A stretch of DNA of 33,504 nt from Actinomycetota bacterium (GTDB lineage Bacteria; Actinomycetota; Thermoleophilia; Solirubrobacterales; 70-9). Positions within the stretch are counted from its first letter, which is position 1, and each line of letters opens with the position of its first letter. Under the pieces are notes generated by a model. The model was not told where the DNA came from. It saw only the letters and a program-made list of their open reading frames with translations, and ran no database searches. The DNA is taken from contig JAFDWF010000204.1 of NCBI GenBank assembly GCA_018268575.1, positions 1 through 33,504 on the forward strand. Reading direction: 5' to 3'. Both the position numbers and the translations under genes were made by a program. Below are positions 7,257 to 16,531 of this stretch, in pieces.

Positions 7257-9275
7257 ATGTACCTGCGACCAGAGGACAGGGCGCGGCCGAGCCGGATGGC
7301 GCTGCGGATCGCCGTCGTCGGCGGCGTCGCCGTGACGCTCTTCGCGATCCTCTTCTTCCGGCTCTGGACCCTGCAGGTCCTAGACGGGGCGGAAAACCTC
7401 GCCCAGGCGAAGAACAACCGCACCCGCTCGACCACGATCATCCCCCCGCGGGGCAAGATCCTGGCCCGCAACGGCAGCGTGCTGGTCGACAACCGGACCA
7501 GCCTGGCGCTGCAGGTCGACCCCTCGAAACTGCCTACGGACCCGGCCGCGGAAGCGGCCGAGCTGACCGAAATCGGCGAACTCGTCCACATGAAGTTGCC
7601 CGCCGTCCGCAAGCGGATCGCCGAAGAAGAGAAGGTCGTCGCCGCGGGGGCGCCGGTCACCGTGCGCCGGGACGTCGGCTACGACCTCATCTACTACATC
7701 GAAGAACGCAAGGGGAAGTTCTCCGGCGTGACCGTGGAAAAGGTCTTCGTCCGCAACTACCCCGAAGAAGACGAGGCCGCCCAGATCCTCGGCCACACCG
7801 GCGAGGTCTCCGAAGAAGAGCTGAAAGAAGGCCCGTACAAGGGCCTCGAACCGGGCGAAGTCGTCGGCAAGGAAGGCCTCGAGTACAGCTACGACAAGGT
7901 GCTGCGGGGGACGCCGGGGATCTCCCGCTACCAGGTGAACGCGCTCGGCGAGCCGACCCCGGGCGGGCAGCTGACCTCGACGCCGCCGCAGCCGGGGGAC
8001 AACCTGAAGTTGACGATCAACCCGGCCGTGCAGAAGGCGGGCGAAGCGGCGCTGGCTGAACGCGGTCTCCCGGGCGCCTTCGTCTCGATGAACATCCACA
8101 CCGGCGAAATCCTCGGCATGGGCTCGGCGCCGACCTACAACCCGACCGTCTGGACCAAGCCGATGTCGAACAAGCAGTACGAAGAACTCTCATCCGAAGA
8201 AACGGGCGACCCGCTCTTCAACCGGGCGACCTCGTCGGCGTACCCGACGGGTTCGACCTACAAGATCATCACCGCGCTGGCGGGCCTCGAAAACGGGGTC
8301 TTCACCCCCAGCACCGTCGTCGACGACACCGGCAAAATCGAAGTGGGCGGACAGCCGTTCGAAAACTCCGAAGGCGCGGTGAACGGGCCGATCAGCCTCG
8401 TGCGTGCGCTCGAAGTGTCCTCGGACGTCTTCTTCTACACCCAGGGCTACCACATGTGGAAGACCAACTACCTGCAGGAATGGTCGGCGAAGATGGGGAT
8501 CGGGGTGCCGACCGGGATCGACCTCTCGCTGGGGGAAGGCGCCGAAGGGTTGGTGCCGAGCAAGAAGTGGGACGAAGAAGAAATCGCGAACGGCAACGAA
8601 TACATCGAACCCTGGGGGCCGGGCCAGAACATCCAGCTGGCGGTCGGCCAGGGATACCTGCAGACCGATCCGCTGGAGATGGCGATCGCCTACGCGGCGC
8701 TCGGCAACGACGGCACGATCGTCACCCCGCACCTGGGCAAGGAAGTGACGGATGCGGCCGGGCGGGTGTTGAGGGAAATCGACCCGGGCCCGCGTCGCCA
8801 CGTGAAGATCAACCCCGAATACCAGCGGCTGATCATGGAAGGCTTGCATCTCGTGACTGCGGGCCCGGGCGGGACGGCGACCGAAGTCTTCAAAGAATTC
8901 CCGATCCCGATCGCGGGCAAGACCGGCACCGCCGAACGCGGTGAACCCCATCGCAACCAGTCCTGGTTCATCTCGCTGGCGCCCTACCCGAACCCGAACA
9001 TCGTCACCGTGGTGACGATCGAGGAAGGCGGCTTCGGGGCGGAATCCGCGGCGCCCGCGAACAAGCAGATCCTGGAAGCGTATTTTGCGCACGATCTCAA
9101 GAAGGAAGCGGAAGAAAAGACGAAAGAAGAAGAACCGGCCGCGTCGAAAGAACCGAGCGGGTCGGAAGAATCGTTCGGCGAAGAAGAATCCTCGTCAGAA
9201 GAAGAAGTCCTCGGCGAAGAAGCAGCGAGCGAAGAAGTGCCGGTCGAAGGCACCGAAACGGGTGAAGGCGGATGA
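7257..9275 (+). CDS. mrdA: Penicillin-binding protein 2 (elongasome transpeptidase)
   Basis: Class B PBP that cross-links peptidoglycan during lateral growth, partner of RodA. I start it at ATG 7257 (672 residues), because the open frame upstream overlaps mreD and adds an Arg-rich leader. There is one membrane helix at about 16-38 and a dimerisation/pedestal domain at about 55-230. The transpeptidase domain has the serine active site S333-TYK336, SSD at 388-390 and KTG at 555-557. After residue 615 comes a Glu/Ser-rich low-complexity tail to the end, placed outside the membrane, which is not part of the usual family. Glu is mostly encoded by GAA in this gene, in contrast to GAG in rng or proA. 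The stop overlaps rodA by four bases. Confidence 0.96.
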   Translation: MYLRPEDRARPSRMALRIAVVGGVAVTLFAILFFRLWTLQVLDGAENLAQAKNNRTRSTTIIPPRGKILARNGSVLVDNRTSLALQVDPSKLPTDPAAEAAELTEIGELVHMKLPAVRKRIAEEEKVVAAGAPVTVRRDVGYDLIYYIEERKGKFSGVTVEKVFVRNYPEEDEAAQILGHTGEVSEEELKEGPYKGLEPGEVVGKEGLEYSYDKVLRGTPGISRYQVNALGEPTPGGQLTSTPPQPGDNLKLTINPAVQKAGEAALAERGLPGAFVSMNIHTGEILGMGSAPTYNPTVWTKPMSNKQYEELSSEETGDPLFNRATSSAYPTGSTYKIITALAGLENGVFTPSTVVDDTGKIEVGGQPFENSEGAVNGPISLVRALEVSSDVFFYTQGYHMWKTNYLQEWSAKMGIGVPTGIDLSLGEGAEGLVPSKKWDEEEIANGNEYIEPWGPGQNIQLAVGQGYLQTDPLEMAIAYAALGNDGTIVTPHLGKEVTDAAGRVLREIDPGPRRHVKINPEYQRLIMEGLHLVTAGPGGTATEVFKEFPIPIAGKTGTAERGEPHRNQSWFISLAPYPNPNIVTVVTIEEGGFGAESAAPANKQILEAYFAHDLKKEAEEKTKEEEPAASKEPSGSEESFGEEESSSEEEVLGEEAASEEVPVEGTETGEGG

Positions 9276-10471
9276 TGTACGCGACGCGGGCCCGGCAGGC
9301 GCGGCCCGAGCTCTTCGACGAACGGCCGACGATCGGCGAACGGCTCGGCCTCGCCCAGATGGACTGGGTGATGACCTTCGCCGCGGTCGGGCTGATCGCC
9401 TTCAGCGTCTTCACCCTCGGCCAGGCGACTACCCACGACGTCCCCGGCAGCCCCAACTACTACGTCGAGCGCCAGGCGATCTACGGGATCGCCGGGATCG
9501 TCGGCATGCTGATCCTCAGCCGGATCGACTATTCGCGCTTCCGCGAGCTGCGGGTCGGCATCTACACCTTCCTCTGCGCCTCGATCGCGCTCGTCTTCGT
9601 CCTCGGCGCCGCGGCGCTCGGCTCGCGGCGCTCCTTCGAACTCCCGCTCTTCTCCTTCCAGCCCTCCGAGCTGGCCAAGCTCCTGCTCGTCCTCGCCCTC
9701 GCCGGCTTCGTCATCGACGGTGCCCGGCGCGGTTCGCCGGTCAGGCGGACGGTCCGCTATCTGGCGCTGGGAGCGTTCCCGGCGGGCATGGTGTTCCTGC
9801 AACCGGACCTCGGAACCGCCCTCGTGCTGGCGGTCGGGACCCTCGCCGTGATGTACTTCGGGGGAGTCCCATGGACCCATTTCGCAGTCATAGGCGGCGT
9901 GATCGCCGCGCTCATAGCTTTAGTCCTCGTGGTGGCGCCCGCCGTCGGCCACCCCGTGCTCCAGGAATACCAGGAACAGAGGCTCACCTCTTTCTTGCAT
10001 CCGAGCTCGGATCCGGCGGGCGCGGGCTACCAGCAGGACCAATCGATGGTTGCCATCGGCGCCGGTCAGAAGACCGGGCGCGGCAACCAGGCCACCCAGA
10101 CGCGGCTCGACTTCGTGCCCGAGCGCTCGACCGACTTCATCTTTGCGGTGATCGGGGAGCGCTACGGGTTTGCGGGCGCCGCGTTAGTCCTATCCCTTTA
10201 CGCCCTTCTCATCTGGCGGGCGCTGCGGATCGTGACGCTCTCGAAGAACTCCTACGGGATCCTGATCGCCGGCGGCATCGCCGTCGAGCTCTTGTTCCAG
10301 GTGTTCGTCAACGTCGGAATGTGCCTCGGCATCATGCCCATCACGGGCATCCCCTTGCCGATGATGAGTTACGGAGGGTCCTCCGTGCTCGCTACCTTCC
10401 TGGCGATCGGAGTCCTTCAGAGCATCAACATCCAGGCGCGTCTCAGCCGGCGGGGAAGGTTCGCGTGGTGA
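9272..10471 (+). CDS. rodA: Peptidoglycan glycosyltransferase RodA (SEDS family)
   Basis: Polytopic SEDS glycan polymerase that extends glycan strands from lipid II with PBP2. The 399-residue product has about ten membrane helices. SEDS hallmarks are FSFQPSELAK, the VFLQPDLGTALV motif, the long extracellular loop with RLTSFLHPSSDP and GAGQKTGRGNQATQ, and the C-terminal PLPMMSYGGSSVLAT. A soluble N-terminal tail of about 35 residues precedes the first helix. The start ATG overlaps the mrdA stop (ATGATGA arrangement), so the two are translationally coupled. Confidence 0.97.
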   Translation: MMYATRARQARPELFDERPTIGERLGLAQMDWVMTFAAVGLIAFSVFTLGQATTHDVPGSPNYYVERQAIYGIAGIVGMLILSRIDYSRFRELRVGIYTFLCASIALVFVLGAAALGSRRSFELPLFSFQPSELAKLLLVLALAGFVIDGARRGSPVRRTVRYLALGAFPAGMVFLQPDLGTALVLAVGTLAVMYFGGVPWTHFAVIGGVIAALIALVLVVAPAVGHPVLQEYQEQRLTSFLHPSSDPAGAGYQQDQSMVAIGAGQKTGRGNQATQTRLDFVPERSTDFIFAVIGERYGFAGAALVLSLYALLIWRALRIVTLSKNSYGILIAGGIAVELLFQVFVNVGMCLGIMPITGIPLPMMSYGGSSVLATFLAIGVLQSINIQARLSRRGRFAW

Positions 10472-10522
10472 CGCCTCTGTAGAGGGCCCGCGCATGCGTA
10501 CCTATCCGAACTGAGATAACGA

Positions 10523-12385
10523 ATGAAAAAAACGATCCTGGTGTCCGCCGAGCGAGGCGAGACGCGCGTTGCCGTCCTCGAGGCGAAGGCAAAAGGCTCC
10601 CAGCCCGCCGTCGCCGAGCTCTACATGGAGCGGCGCGGCCGGCGCTCGATCGTCGGCAACATCTACAAGGGCAAGGTCGACAACGTCCTGCCCGGCATGG
10701 AGGCCGCCTTCGTCGACATCGGCCTCGAGCGCAACGGCTTCCTCCACGTCGACGAGATCGTCCTGCCCGACGGCTCGCAGGCGCCGCGGCGCGGCCGCGG
10801 CAGCGGCAAGGGCGCGCGGATCAACGAGCTGATCAAGCCGGGCCAGGAGATCCTGGTCCAGGTCGTCAAGGACCCGCTGAAGACGAAGGGCGCGCGCCTC
10901 TCGATGCAGGTTTCGATCGCCGGGCGCTACCTGGTCTACGCGCCGCACGGATCGGGCGTCGGCGTCAGCCGCCGGCTGGCCGACAAAGAGCGCGACCGGC
11001 TGCGCAAGATGGTCGACCGGACCTACAAGGGGCCGGGCGGGCTGATCGTCCGCACCGCCGCCCACGGGGCCAAAAAATCGGACTTCGTGCGGGAGATCTC
11101 CTACCTGCAGAAGCTAAACGAGGTGCTCGAGCGCCGCTCGGCGGAGATCAAGGCGCCGGCGATGGTCTTCCAGGAGGCCGACCTCTCGGTCCGCGTCCTG
11201 CGCGACGTCTTCCTCAACGAGTTCGAGAAGGCGATCATCGACTCGGAGAAGCAGTACGAGCGGGTGACGCACTTCTTCCAGCGGACCGCGCCGGAGCTGG
11301 TCGGCGGGGTCGAGCTCTACAAAGGCCAGAAGAAGTCCCTGTTCGAAAAATATGGGATCGACCGGGAGATCGAGTCGACCCTGAACCGGCGCGTCGACCT
11401 GCCCTCCGGCGGCTACCTGATCATCGACTACGCCGAGGCGCTGACGGTGATCGACGTCAACAGCGGCAGCTTCACCGGCCGCGGCAAAGGCGGGCTCGAG
11501 GAGACGATCACCAAGGTCAACACCGAGGCCGCCGAGGAGGCGGTGCGGCAGCTGCGGCTGCGTGACATCGGCGGGATCATCGTCATCGACTTCATCGACA
11601 TGGCGCGCGCGTCGAATCGGGACAAAGTCCTGAAGACGATGCGCAAAGCCTTGGACGCCGACAAGTCGAAGAGCTACGTGGTCGAGGTGTCGCCGCTCGG
11701 CCTGGTCGAGATGACGCGCCAGAACGTCACCGACGGGGTGCGCGAGATCCTCACCGAGCTCTGCCCGACCTGTCACGGCGAGGGCGTCGTGCTCTCGGCC
11801 GAGACGGTGGCCCTCGACGGCTTGCGGAAGATGCGCGAAATCGCCGCCGAAAAAGGCGACGAAGCGTTCCTGATCCGGGTCAACCCGAAGGTCGCGGCGG
11901 TGCTCACCGATCCCGACAGCGGCCTGGCCGAGCTGGAGGAGGAGACCGGCAAGCGGTTCCACTTCGAGGGCGGCGACGCGAACGCGATCGAAACCTTCGA
12001 AGTGAGCGAGTCGGGGACCCGGGCGGAGATCGAGGAGCGGGCGCTGCCGTTCAAGGTCGGCGAGGAGGTGCTGGTCAAGATCGACGAGCCCCACATGTAC
12101 AACGCCGACGACGCGGTCGCCCGGATCGACTCCTACATCGTCAGCGTCACCGGCGGCGGCCCCTACGTGGGGGAGCGCAAGCTGGTGCGGATCGAGGAGG
12201 TGGAGCGGGCGGCGGCGATTGCCTCGCTCTTGGGCGGCGAGCCCCCGGTCAACGGCTCAAACGGCGCCTCGAACGGCTCCCAGCTAGACTCCGACGCTCC
12301 CGCGCGCAAACGCAGTCGCGGCCGCCGTGGCGGTCGGGGGCGTTCGCGCGCCAAGCAAGGCAGCACGGACAGCATGGACGAGTAG
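10523..12385 (+). CDS. rng: Ribonuclease E/G family endoribonuclease
   Basis: Mg-dependent single-strand endoribonuclease for mRNA decay and rRNA/tRNA maturation. The 620 residues hold an S1 domain at about 38-130 (with RSIVGNIYKGKV...PGMEAAFVDIG), then the 5'-sensor/RNase H region and the DNase I-like catalytic domain. Metal ligands sit at D311 in IDVNSG and D356 in IDFIDM. The Zn-link is C414-PT-C417. The C-terminal 40 residues are Asn/Ser/Gly then Arg/Gly-rich (RKRSRGRRGGRGRSRAK), an RNA-binding or degradosome-type tail. It lacks the long E. coli RNase E scaffold. It precedes rplU and rpmA, the common arrangement in Actinobacteria and proteobacteria. Confidence 0.95.
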   Translation: MKKTILVSAERGETRVAVLEAKAKGSQPAVAELYMERRGRRSIVGNIYKGKVDNVLPGMEAAFVDIGLERNGFLHVDEIVLPDGSQAPRRGRGSGKGARINELIKPGQEILVQVVKDPLKTKGARLSMQVSIAGRYLVYAPHGSGVGVSRRLADKERDRLRKMVDRTYKGPGGLIVRTAAHGAKKSDFVREISYLQKLNEVLERRSAEIKAPAMVFQEADLSVRVLRDVFLNEFEKAIIDSEKQYERVTHFFQRTAPELVGGVELYKGQKKSLFEKYGIDREIESTLNRRVDLPSGGYLIIDYAEALTVIDVNSGSFTGRGKGGLEETITKVNTEAAEEAVRQLRLRDIGGIIVIDFIDMARASNRDKVLKTMRKALDADKSKSYVVEVSPLGLVEMTRQNVTDGVREILTELCPTCHGEGVVLSAETVALDGLRKMREIAAEKGDEAFLIRVNPKVAAVLTDPDSGLAELEEETGKRFHFEGGDANAIETFEVSESGTRAEIEERALPFKVGEEVLVKIDEPHMYNADDAVARIDSYIVSVTGGGPYVGERKLVRIEEVERAAAIASLLGGEPPVNGSNGASNGSQLDSDAPARKRSRGRRGGRGRSRAKQGSTDSMDE

Positions 12386-12406
12386 TCGGAAGAGGAACGA
12401 GCAAGT

Positions 12407-12781
12407 ATGTACGCGGTAGTCGAAAGCGGTGGAAAGCAGTACAAGGTCGAAGAGGGCGCCTCGCTGCTCGTCGATCGGCTGGACGCCAAGGAGGGCGACA
12501 AGGTCGCGCTGCGCCCGGTGCTCTTCCGTGACGGAGAGGTGATCGTCGGGGCGAAAGACCTGGCGAAAGTCAAAGTCGAGGCGAAAGTCGCCGGCCATCT
12601 GCGCGGGCCGAAGATCAAAGTCTTCAAATACAAGGCGAAGAAGGGCTACCGGCGGCGTGCCGGGCACCGCTCCGAGCTGACCCGGCTCGAGGTGATCAGC
12701 CTCAAAGGCGGGTCGAAAGGTGGCGCGGCGAAAAAAGACGCCGAGAAAGCCCCCGCCAAAGCTGAGAAAGAGGAGGACTAG
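12407..12781 (+). CDS. rplU: 50S ribosomal protein L21
   Basis: Binds 23S rRNA in the large subunit. Residues 1-102 match L21 (MYAVVESGGKQYKVEEG at the start, VFKYKAKKGYRRRAGHR near the end). The last 22 residues are a Lys/Ala/Glu-rich extension beyond the usual end, probably disordered. GGAAGAGGAACGAG upstream of ATG 12407 provides the ribosome-binding site. The L21-L27-Obg order is nearly universal. Confidence 0.98.
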   Translation: MYAVVESGGKQYKVEEGASLLVDRLDAKEGDKVALRPVLFRDGEVIVGAKDLAKVKVEAKVAGHLRGPKIKVFKYKAKKGYRRRAGHRSELTRLEVISLKGGSKGGAAKKDAEKAPAKAEKEED

Positions 12782-12784
12782 GAC

Positions 12785-13039
12785 ATGGCGCACAAGAAAG
12801 GCCTCGGTTCCTCCCGCAACGGGCGCGAATCCAACCCGAACATGCTCGGCGTGAAGGTGTTCGCCGGCCAGCAGGTCACCGGCGGCGAGATCATCGTGCG
12901 CCAGCGCGGCACCAAGTTCTGGCCGGGCGAGGGCGTCGGCCTCGGTCGCGACCACACGATCTTCGCCACCCGCGCCGGGAAGGTATCCTTCCACTCGGCG
13001 CGCAAGGGCCGCACGATCAGCGTCCTGGCCGACGAGTAA
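12785..13039 (+). CDS. rpmA: 50S ribosomal protein L27
   Basis: L27 reaches towards the peptidyl-transferase centre. The 84 residues start directly with [16 protein letters not shown], so there is no Firmicutes-type cleavable N-terminal extension. [18 protein letters not shown] is the conserved core. It follows rplU by three bases and precedes obg by ten, so it is cotranslated. Confidence 0.98.
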   Translation: MAHKKGLGSSRNGRESNPNMLGVKVFAGQQVTGGEIIVRQRGTKFWPGEGVGLGRDHTIFATRAGKVSFHSARKGRTISVLADE

Positions 13040-13043
13040 GTAG

Positions 13044-14342
<1,299 letters not shown>

Positions 14343-14365
14343 GCTCGGCAGGGGGAGCGCCGAGG

Positions 14366-14433
14366 AGGCGGATCGGGAGGCCCCTGCGCTCACAACAGCA
14401 GCGAGGTTCGTTCAGGGACCTCCCGATCCGCCT
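14366..14433 (+). terminator. Long hairpin after obg (possible transcription end)
   Basis: A perfect 15-bp inverted repeat (14366-14380 with 14419-14433; arm AGGCGGATCGGGAGG) begins 23 bases after the obg stop. The loop is 38 bases. There is no T-run after it, so a classical intrinsic terminator is not shown. Position makes transcript termination or 3'-end protection of the mre-obg operon plausible. It lies just outside the part that matches element B. Confidence 0.45.
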
Positions 14434-14502
14434 GCGATCGTCTCCCGGGGGCGAGCGGCCGGGGTCGATGCGGGGCGGTGCCGGCTGGCGCCCGGGGTAA
14501 GG

Positions 14503-14562
14503 GACGCGGCCTTCCCGGAGGCGACCCGGGCAGGCTGTGGCCGCCTCCGAGAAGGCCGGGTC
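14503..14562 (+). repeat. Conserved-loop hairpin R2 (left end of element A)
   Basis: Arms 14503-14523 and 14542-14562 pair over 21 positions with two mismatches. The loop at 14524-14541 is ACCCGGGCAGGCTGTGGC, identical to R1. The outer arm contains GGCCTTC, as in R5 of element B, rather than the GGGCGTC type of R1, R3 and R4. Confidence 0.85.
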
Positions 14563-14588
14563 ATGAGGAGACGGCAGAGGGTCCTACG

Positions 14589-14635
14589 CTCCGCTGTTCC
14601 TTATGCCGGGATGGTGGGCATGAGGAACAGCGGAG
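14589..14635 (+). repeat. 19-bp stem-loop unique to element A
   Basis: Arms 14589-14607 and 14617-14635 (CTCCGCTGTTCCTTATGCC against its partner) pair with one G-T pair. The loop is 9 bases. Element B lacks this stem at the aligned position, so it is an insertion in A or a deletion in B, and it shows the element is modular. Confidence 0.8.
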
Positions 14636-15052
14636 GGAGGGTGCCCCGGGATCCGTCACGAAGACGCCGGGAACCACGCGGGAGACGTGAGGGAGACGTC
14701 ACGGGTTCCACGCTTCCTCCACGGTCACAGAGACGTGACCACGGTTCCGGGCCCCCATGGGGGCCCGGATTCACTCAGCGCGAAAAGAGGGGCCGGAACC
14801 CTCGCAGGAAGGCTCACGCCTTCCCTGCGATCGTGGACCCTTCCTCATGGACCGACCATGATCCGGCGGGGATCCCGCCGGATCATGCATCTCCCCTACG
14901 GGACCCGCGCAGATCGCACGGTCTTCGTGCCGACTCTCGTCGGCTCCGTCACGAAGACGTCGCATTCCTCTGTCCCGTCACGGAGACGCCGGACTCCCCG
15001 GACCTCCCCCGCCACGCACCCGTCCCTGCGCCAGCTTCCCCGAGAACCTCCC

Positions 15053-15112
15053 GTCCCGGGCGTCTCGGAGGCGGCCACAGCCTGCCCGGGTCGCCTCCGA
15101 GATGCCCGGGAC
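15053..15112 (-). repeat. Conserved-loop hairpin R3 (right end of element A, inverted)
   Basis: Arms 15053-15073 and 15092-15112 pair over 21 positions with a single G-T pair. The loop 15074-15091 read on the minus strand is ACCCGGGCAGGCTGTGGC. The outer flank at about 15117-15137 is the complement of the GGGCCGGACCGATCGGAG flank seen beside R1 and R4. Confidence 0.85.
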
Positions 15113-15174
15113 GCCGGAACTCCGATCGGTCCGGCCCGGACCCTCGGCCCGGGCGACAGCTCAACCAGCCACGC

Positions 15175-15377
15175 CACCACCCAGCGGTTGGCTTCGCCGA
15201 CCACAGTGTCACGCCGGTCGCCAGGAATTCGGCGTAGGAGCCCATTACCTGGCGCCAGATCTCGGTCAGCACCACGTCCACGTAGGCGAGGAAGTTGGCG
15301 ATGAAGACGATGTCCTGCGCGTCGCACTCCCCGTACCGGACCCGTAGCTCGTGGCTGAAGCGGGCGCCGTCGCTCAT
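15175..15377 (-). pseudogene. Broken 4HBT-type (hotdog) acyl-CoA thioesterase, N-terminal remnant
   Basis: From ATG at 15377 (minus strand) the frame reads MSDGARFSHELRVRYGECDA followed by QDIVFIANFLAYVDVVLTEI and a WRQVMGSYAEFLATGV segment. This is the typical start of YbgC/FcbC-like 4-hydroxybenzoyl-CoA thioesterases, with the catalytic Asp in ECDAQ. At about 15210/15211 the similarity moves to another frame (DTVVGEAN follows), consistent with a one-base deletion. About 15 codons later the homology stops where element A begins. Only about 70 of the usual 130-150 residues remain, so it is frameshifted and truncated. Its start is 13 bases from the divergent proB start. Confidence 0.75.
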
Positions 15378-15390
15378 AGACTTGCGGGCC

Positions 15391-16485
15391 ATGACGCTGG
15401 TGGTGAAGCTGGGTTCCTCGGTGGTCGTCGACGACGGTGGCGAGCTGCGCGCCGACGTGCTCGACTCGGTGTGCTCGCAGGTGGCCGGGCTGAAGCGCTC
15501 CGGCGAGAACGTGGTGCTGGTCACCTCGGGGGCGATCGCGCGCGGCGTCCGCCTGCTCGAGCTCGGCATTCGCCCCACCGACATGGATGCTCTGCAGGCC
15601 GCCTCGGCGGTCGGCCAGGGGGACCTCTTCCGCGCCTACGAGGAGCGCCTCGACGGCGAAGGGGTGCGGGCCGCCCAGGTCCTCCTCACCCTCTCCGACG
15701 TCTCTGAGCGCGCCCACTACCTGAACGCCCGCCAGACCTTGCAGCGCCTCCTGCGCTGGGGCGTCGTCCCGATCATCAACGAGAACGACACCACCGCGAC
15801 CGACGAGATCACCTTCGGCGACAACGACTTCCTCGCGGCGCTGGTGGCGGGCCTGCTGAAGGCGCGCCTCCTGGTGCTCCTGACCAACACCGACGGCGTG
15901 TTCACGGCCGATCCGCGGAGCGATCCGGCGGCCGAGCTGATCGAGAGCATCGAAGACACCGCGGAAATCGGCGCGATCGAAATCGGGTCGACCTCGCAGT
16001 TCGGGCGCGGCGGGATGAACAGCAAGATCACCGCCGCCCGGATCGCCAGCGAGTCGGGCATCGCCGCGGTCATCTGCAACGGCACCACCGCCGGGAACCT
16101 GACGCTCGTCGCGTCCGGGGGGGAGGTGGGGACTCGCGTACGGCCCACCCTGGGAGGCGCCGTCCCGCTCTACAAGCTCTGGCTGAAGTACGCCAAGCAA
16201 CCCGATGGTGTCATCTTGGTCGACGCCGGGGCGGCGGCGAGGTTGCTCGAGAGCGGCTCGAGCCTGCTCGCGGTGGGGGTCGTCGAGGGCACGGGCGATT
16301 TCCGGGCGGGCGATGCGGTCAACGTCGTCCGCGACGGGGACCGGCATCTCCTCGGCAAGGGGATCGTCGAATTCGGGGCCTCCGAACTGGATCGGATCAT
16401 CGGTCGCAAGAGCGACTACATCCGGGAGCACTTCCCGGATGCGGCCGATGAGGTCATCCACCGCGACCGCTTCGTGCTGCTTTAG
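15391..16485 (+). CDS. proB: Glutamate 5-kinase
   Basis: First step of proline synthesis: ATP-dependent phosphorylation of glutamate, usually feedback-inhibited by proline. The 364 residues start at ATG 15391 with MTLVVKLGSS. The amino-acid-kinase domain has VTSGAIARG, INENDTT and GRGGMNSKITAARIA (a conservative variant of the usual GTGGMxTK). A C-terminal PUA domain (about 275-355; GVILVDAGAAARLLESGSSLL...GKGIVEF) is present, as in E. coli. The longer frame from 15295 runs antisense into the thioesterase remnant and is rejected. proA follows after 46 bases. Confidence 0.96.
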   Translation: MTLVVKLGSSVVVDDGGELRADVLDSVCSQVAGLKRSGENVVLVTSGAIARGVRLLELGIRPTDMDALQAASAVGQGDLFRAYEERLDGEGVRAAQVLLTLSDVSERAHYLNARQTLQRLLRWGVVPIINENDTTATDEITFGDNDFLAALVAGLLKARLLVLLTNTDGVFTADPRSDPAAELIESIEDTAEIGAIEIGSTSQFGRGGMNSKITAARIASESGIAAVICNGTTAGNLTLVASGGEVGTRVRPTLGGAVPLYKLWLKYAKQPDGVILVDAGAAARLLESGSSLLAVGVVEGTGDFRAGDAVNVVRDGDRHLLGKGIVEFGASELDRIIGRKSDYIREHFPDAADEVIHRDRFVLL

Positions 16486-16531
16486 GGCCTGTCCTTAGAG
16501 CACGCGGGCGCGCTCCGGCTACCCTTCTCGG

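Larger units (their letters stand above)
14470..15175. repeat. Structured non-coding repeat, element A
   Basis: About 0.7 kb between obg and proB with no credible gene. It is bounded by two hairpins with the same loop in opposite orientation (R2, 14503-14562; R3, 15053-15112). Between them lie a 19-bp stem (14589-14635), a 24-bp perfect palindrome (14746-14769), a stem at 14804-14828, and a 14-bp stem with a 3-base loop (14857-14887). The reverse complement matches element B at 32190-32910; for instance 14733-14800 matches 32568-32635 at 62 of 68 positions. Several copies of a short motif GTCACGRAGACG recur. ORFs here are not conserved between copies beyond the DNA-level match. It may be a non-autonomous mobile element or a structured RNA. 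Confidence 0.8.

Noticed and set aside
14655..15000. Possible CRISPR array from repeated GTCACGRAGACG
   Set aside because: Repeats are only about 12 bases, irregularly spaced, occur in both orientations, and no cas gene is near.
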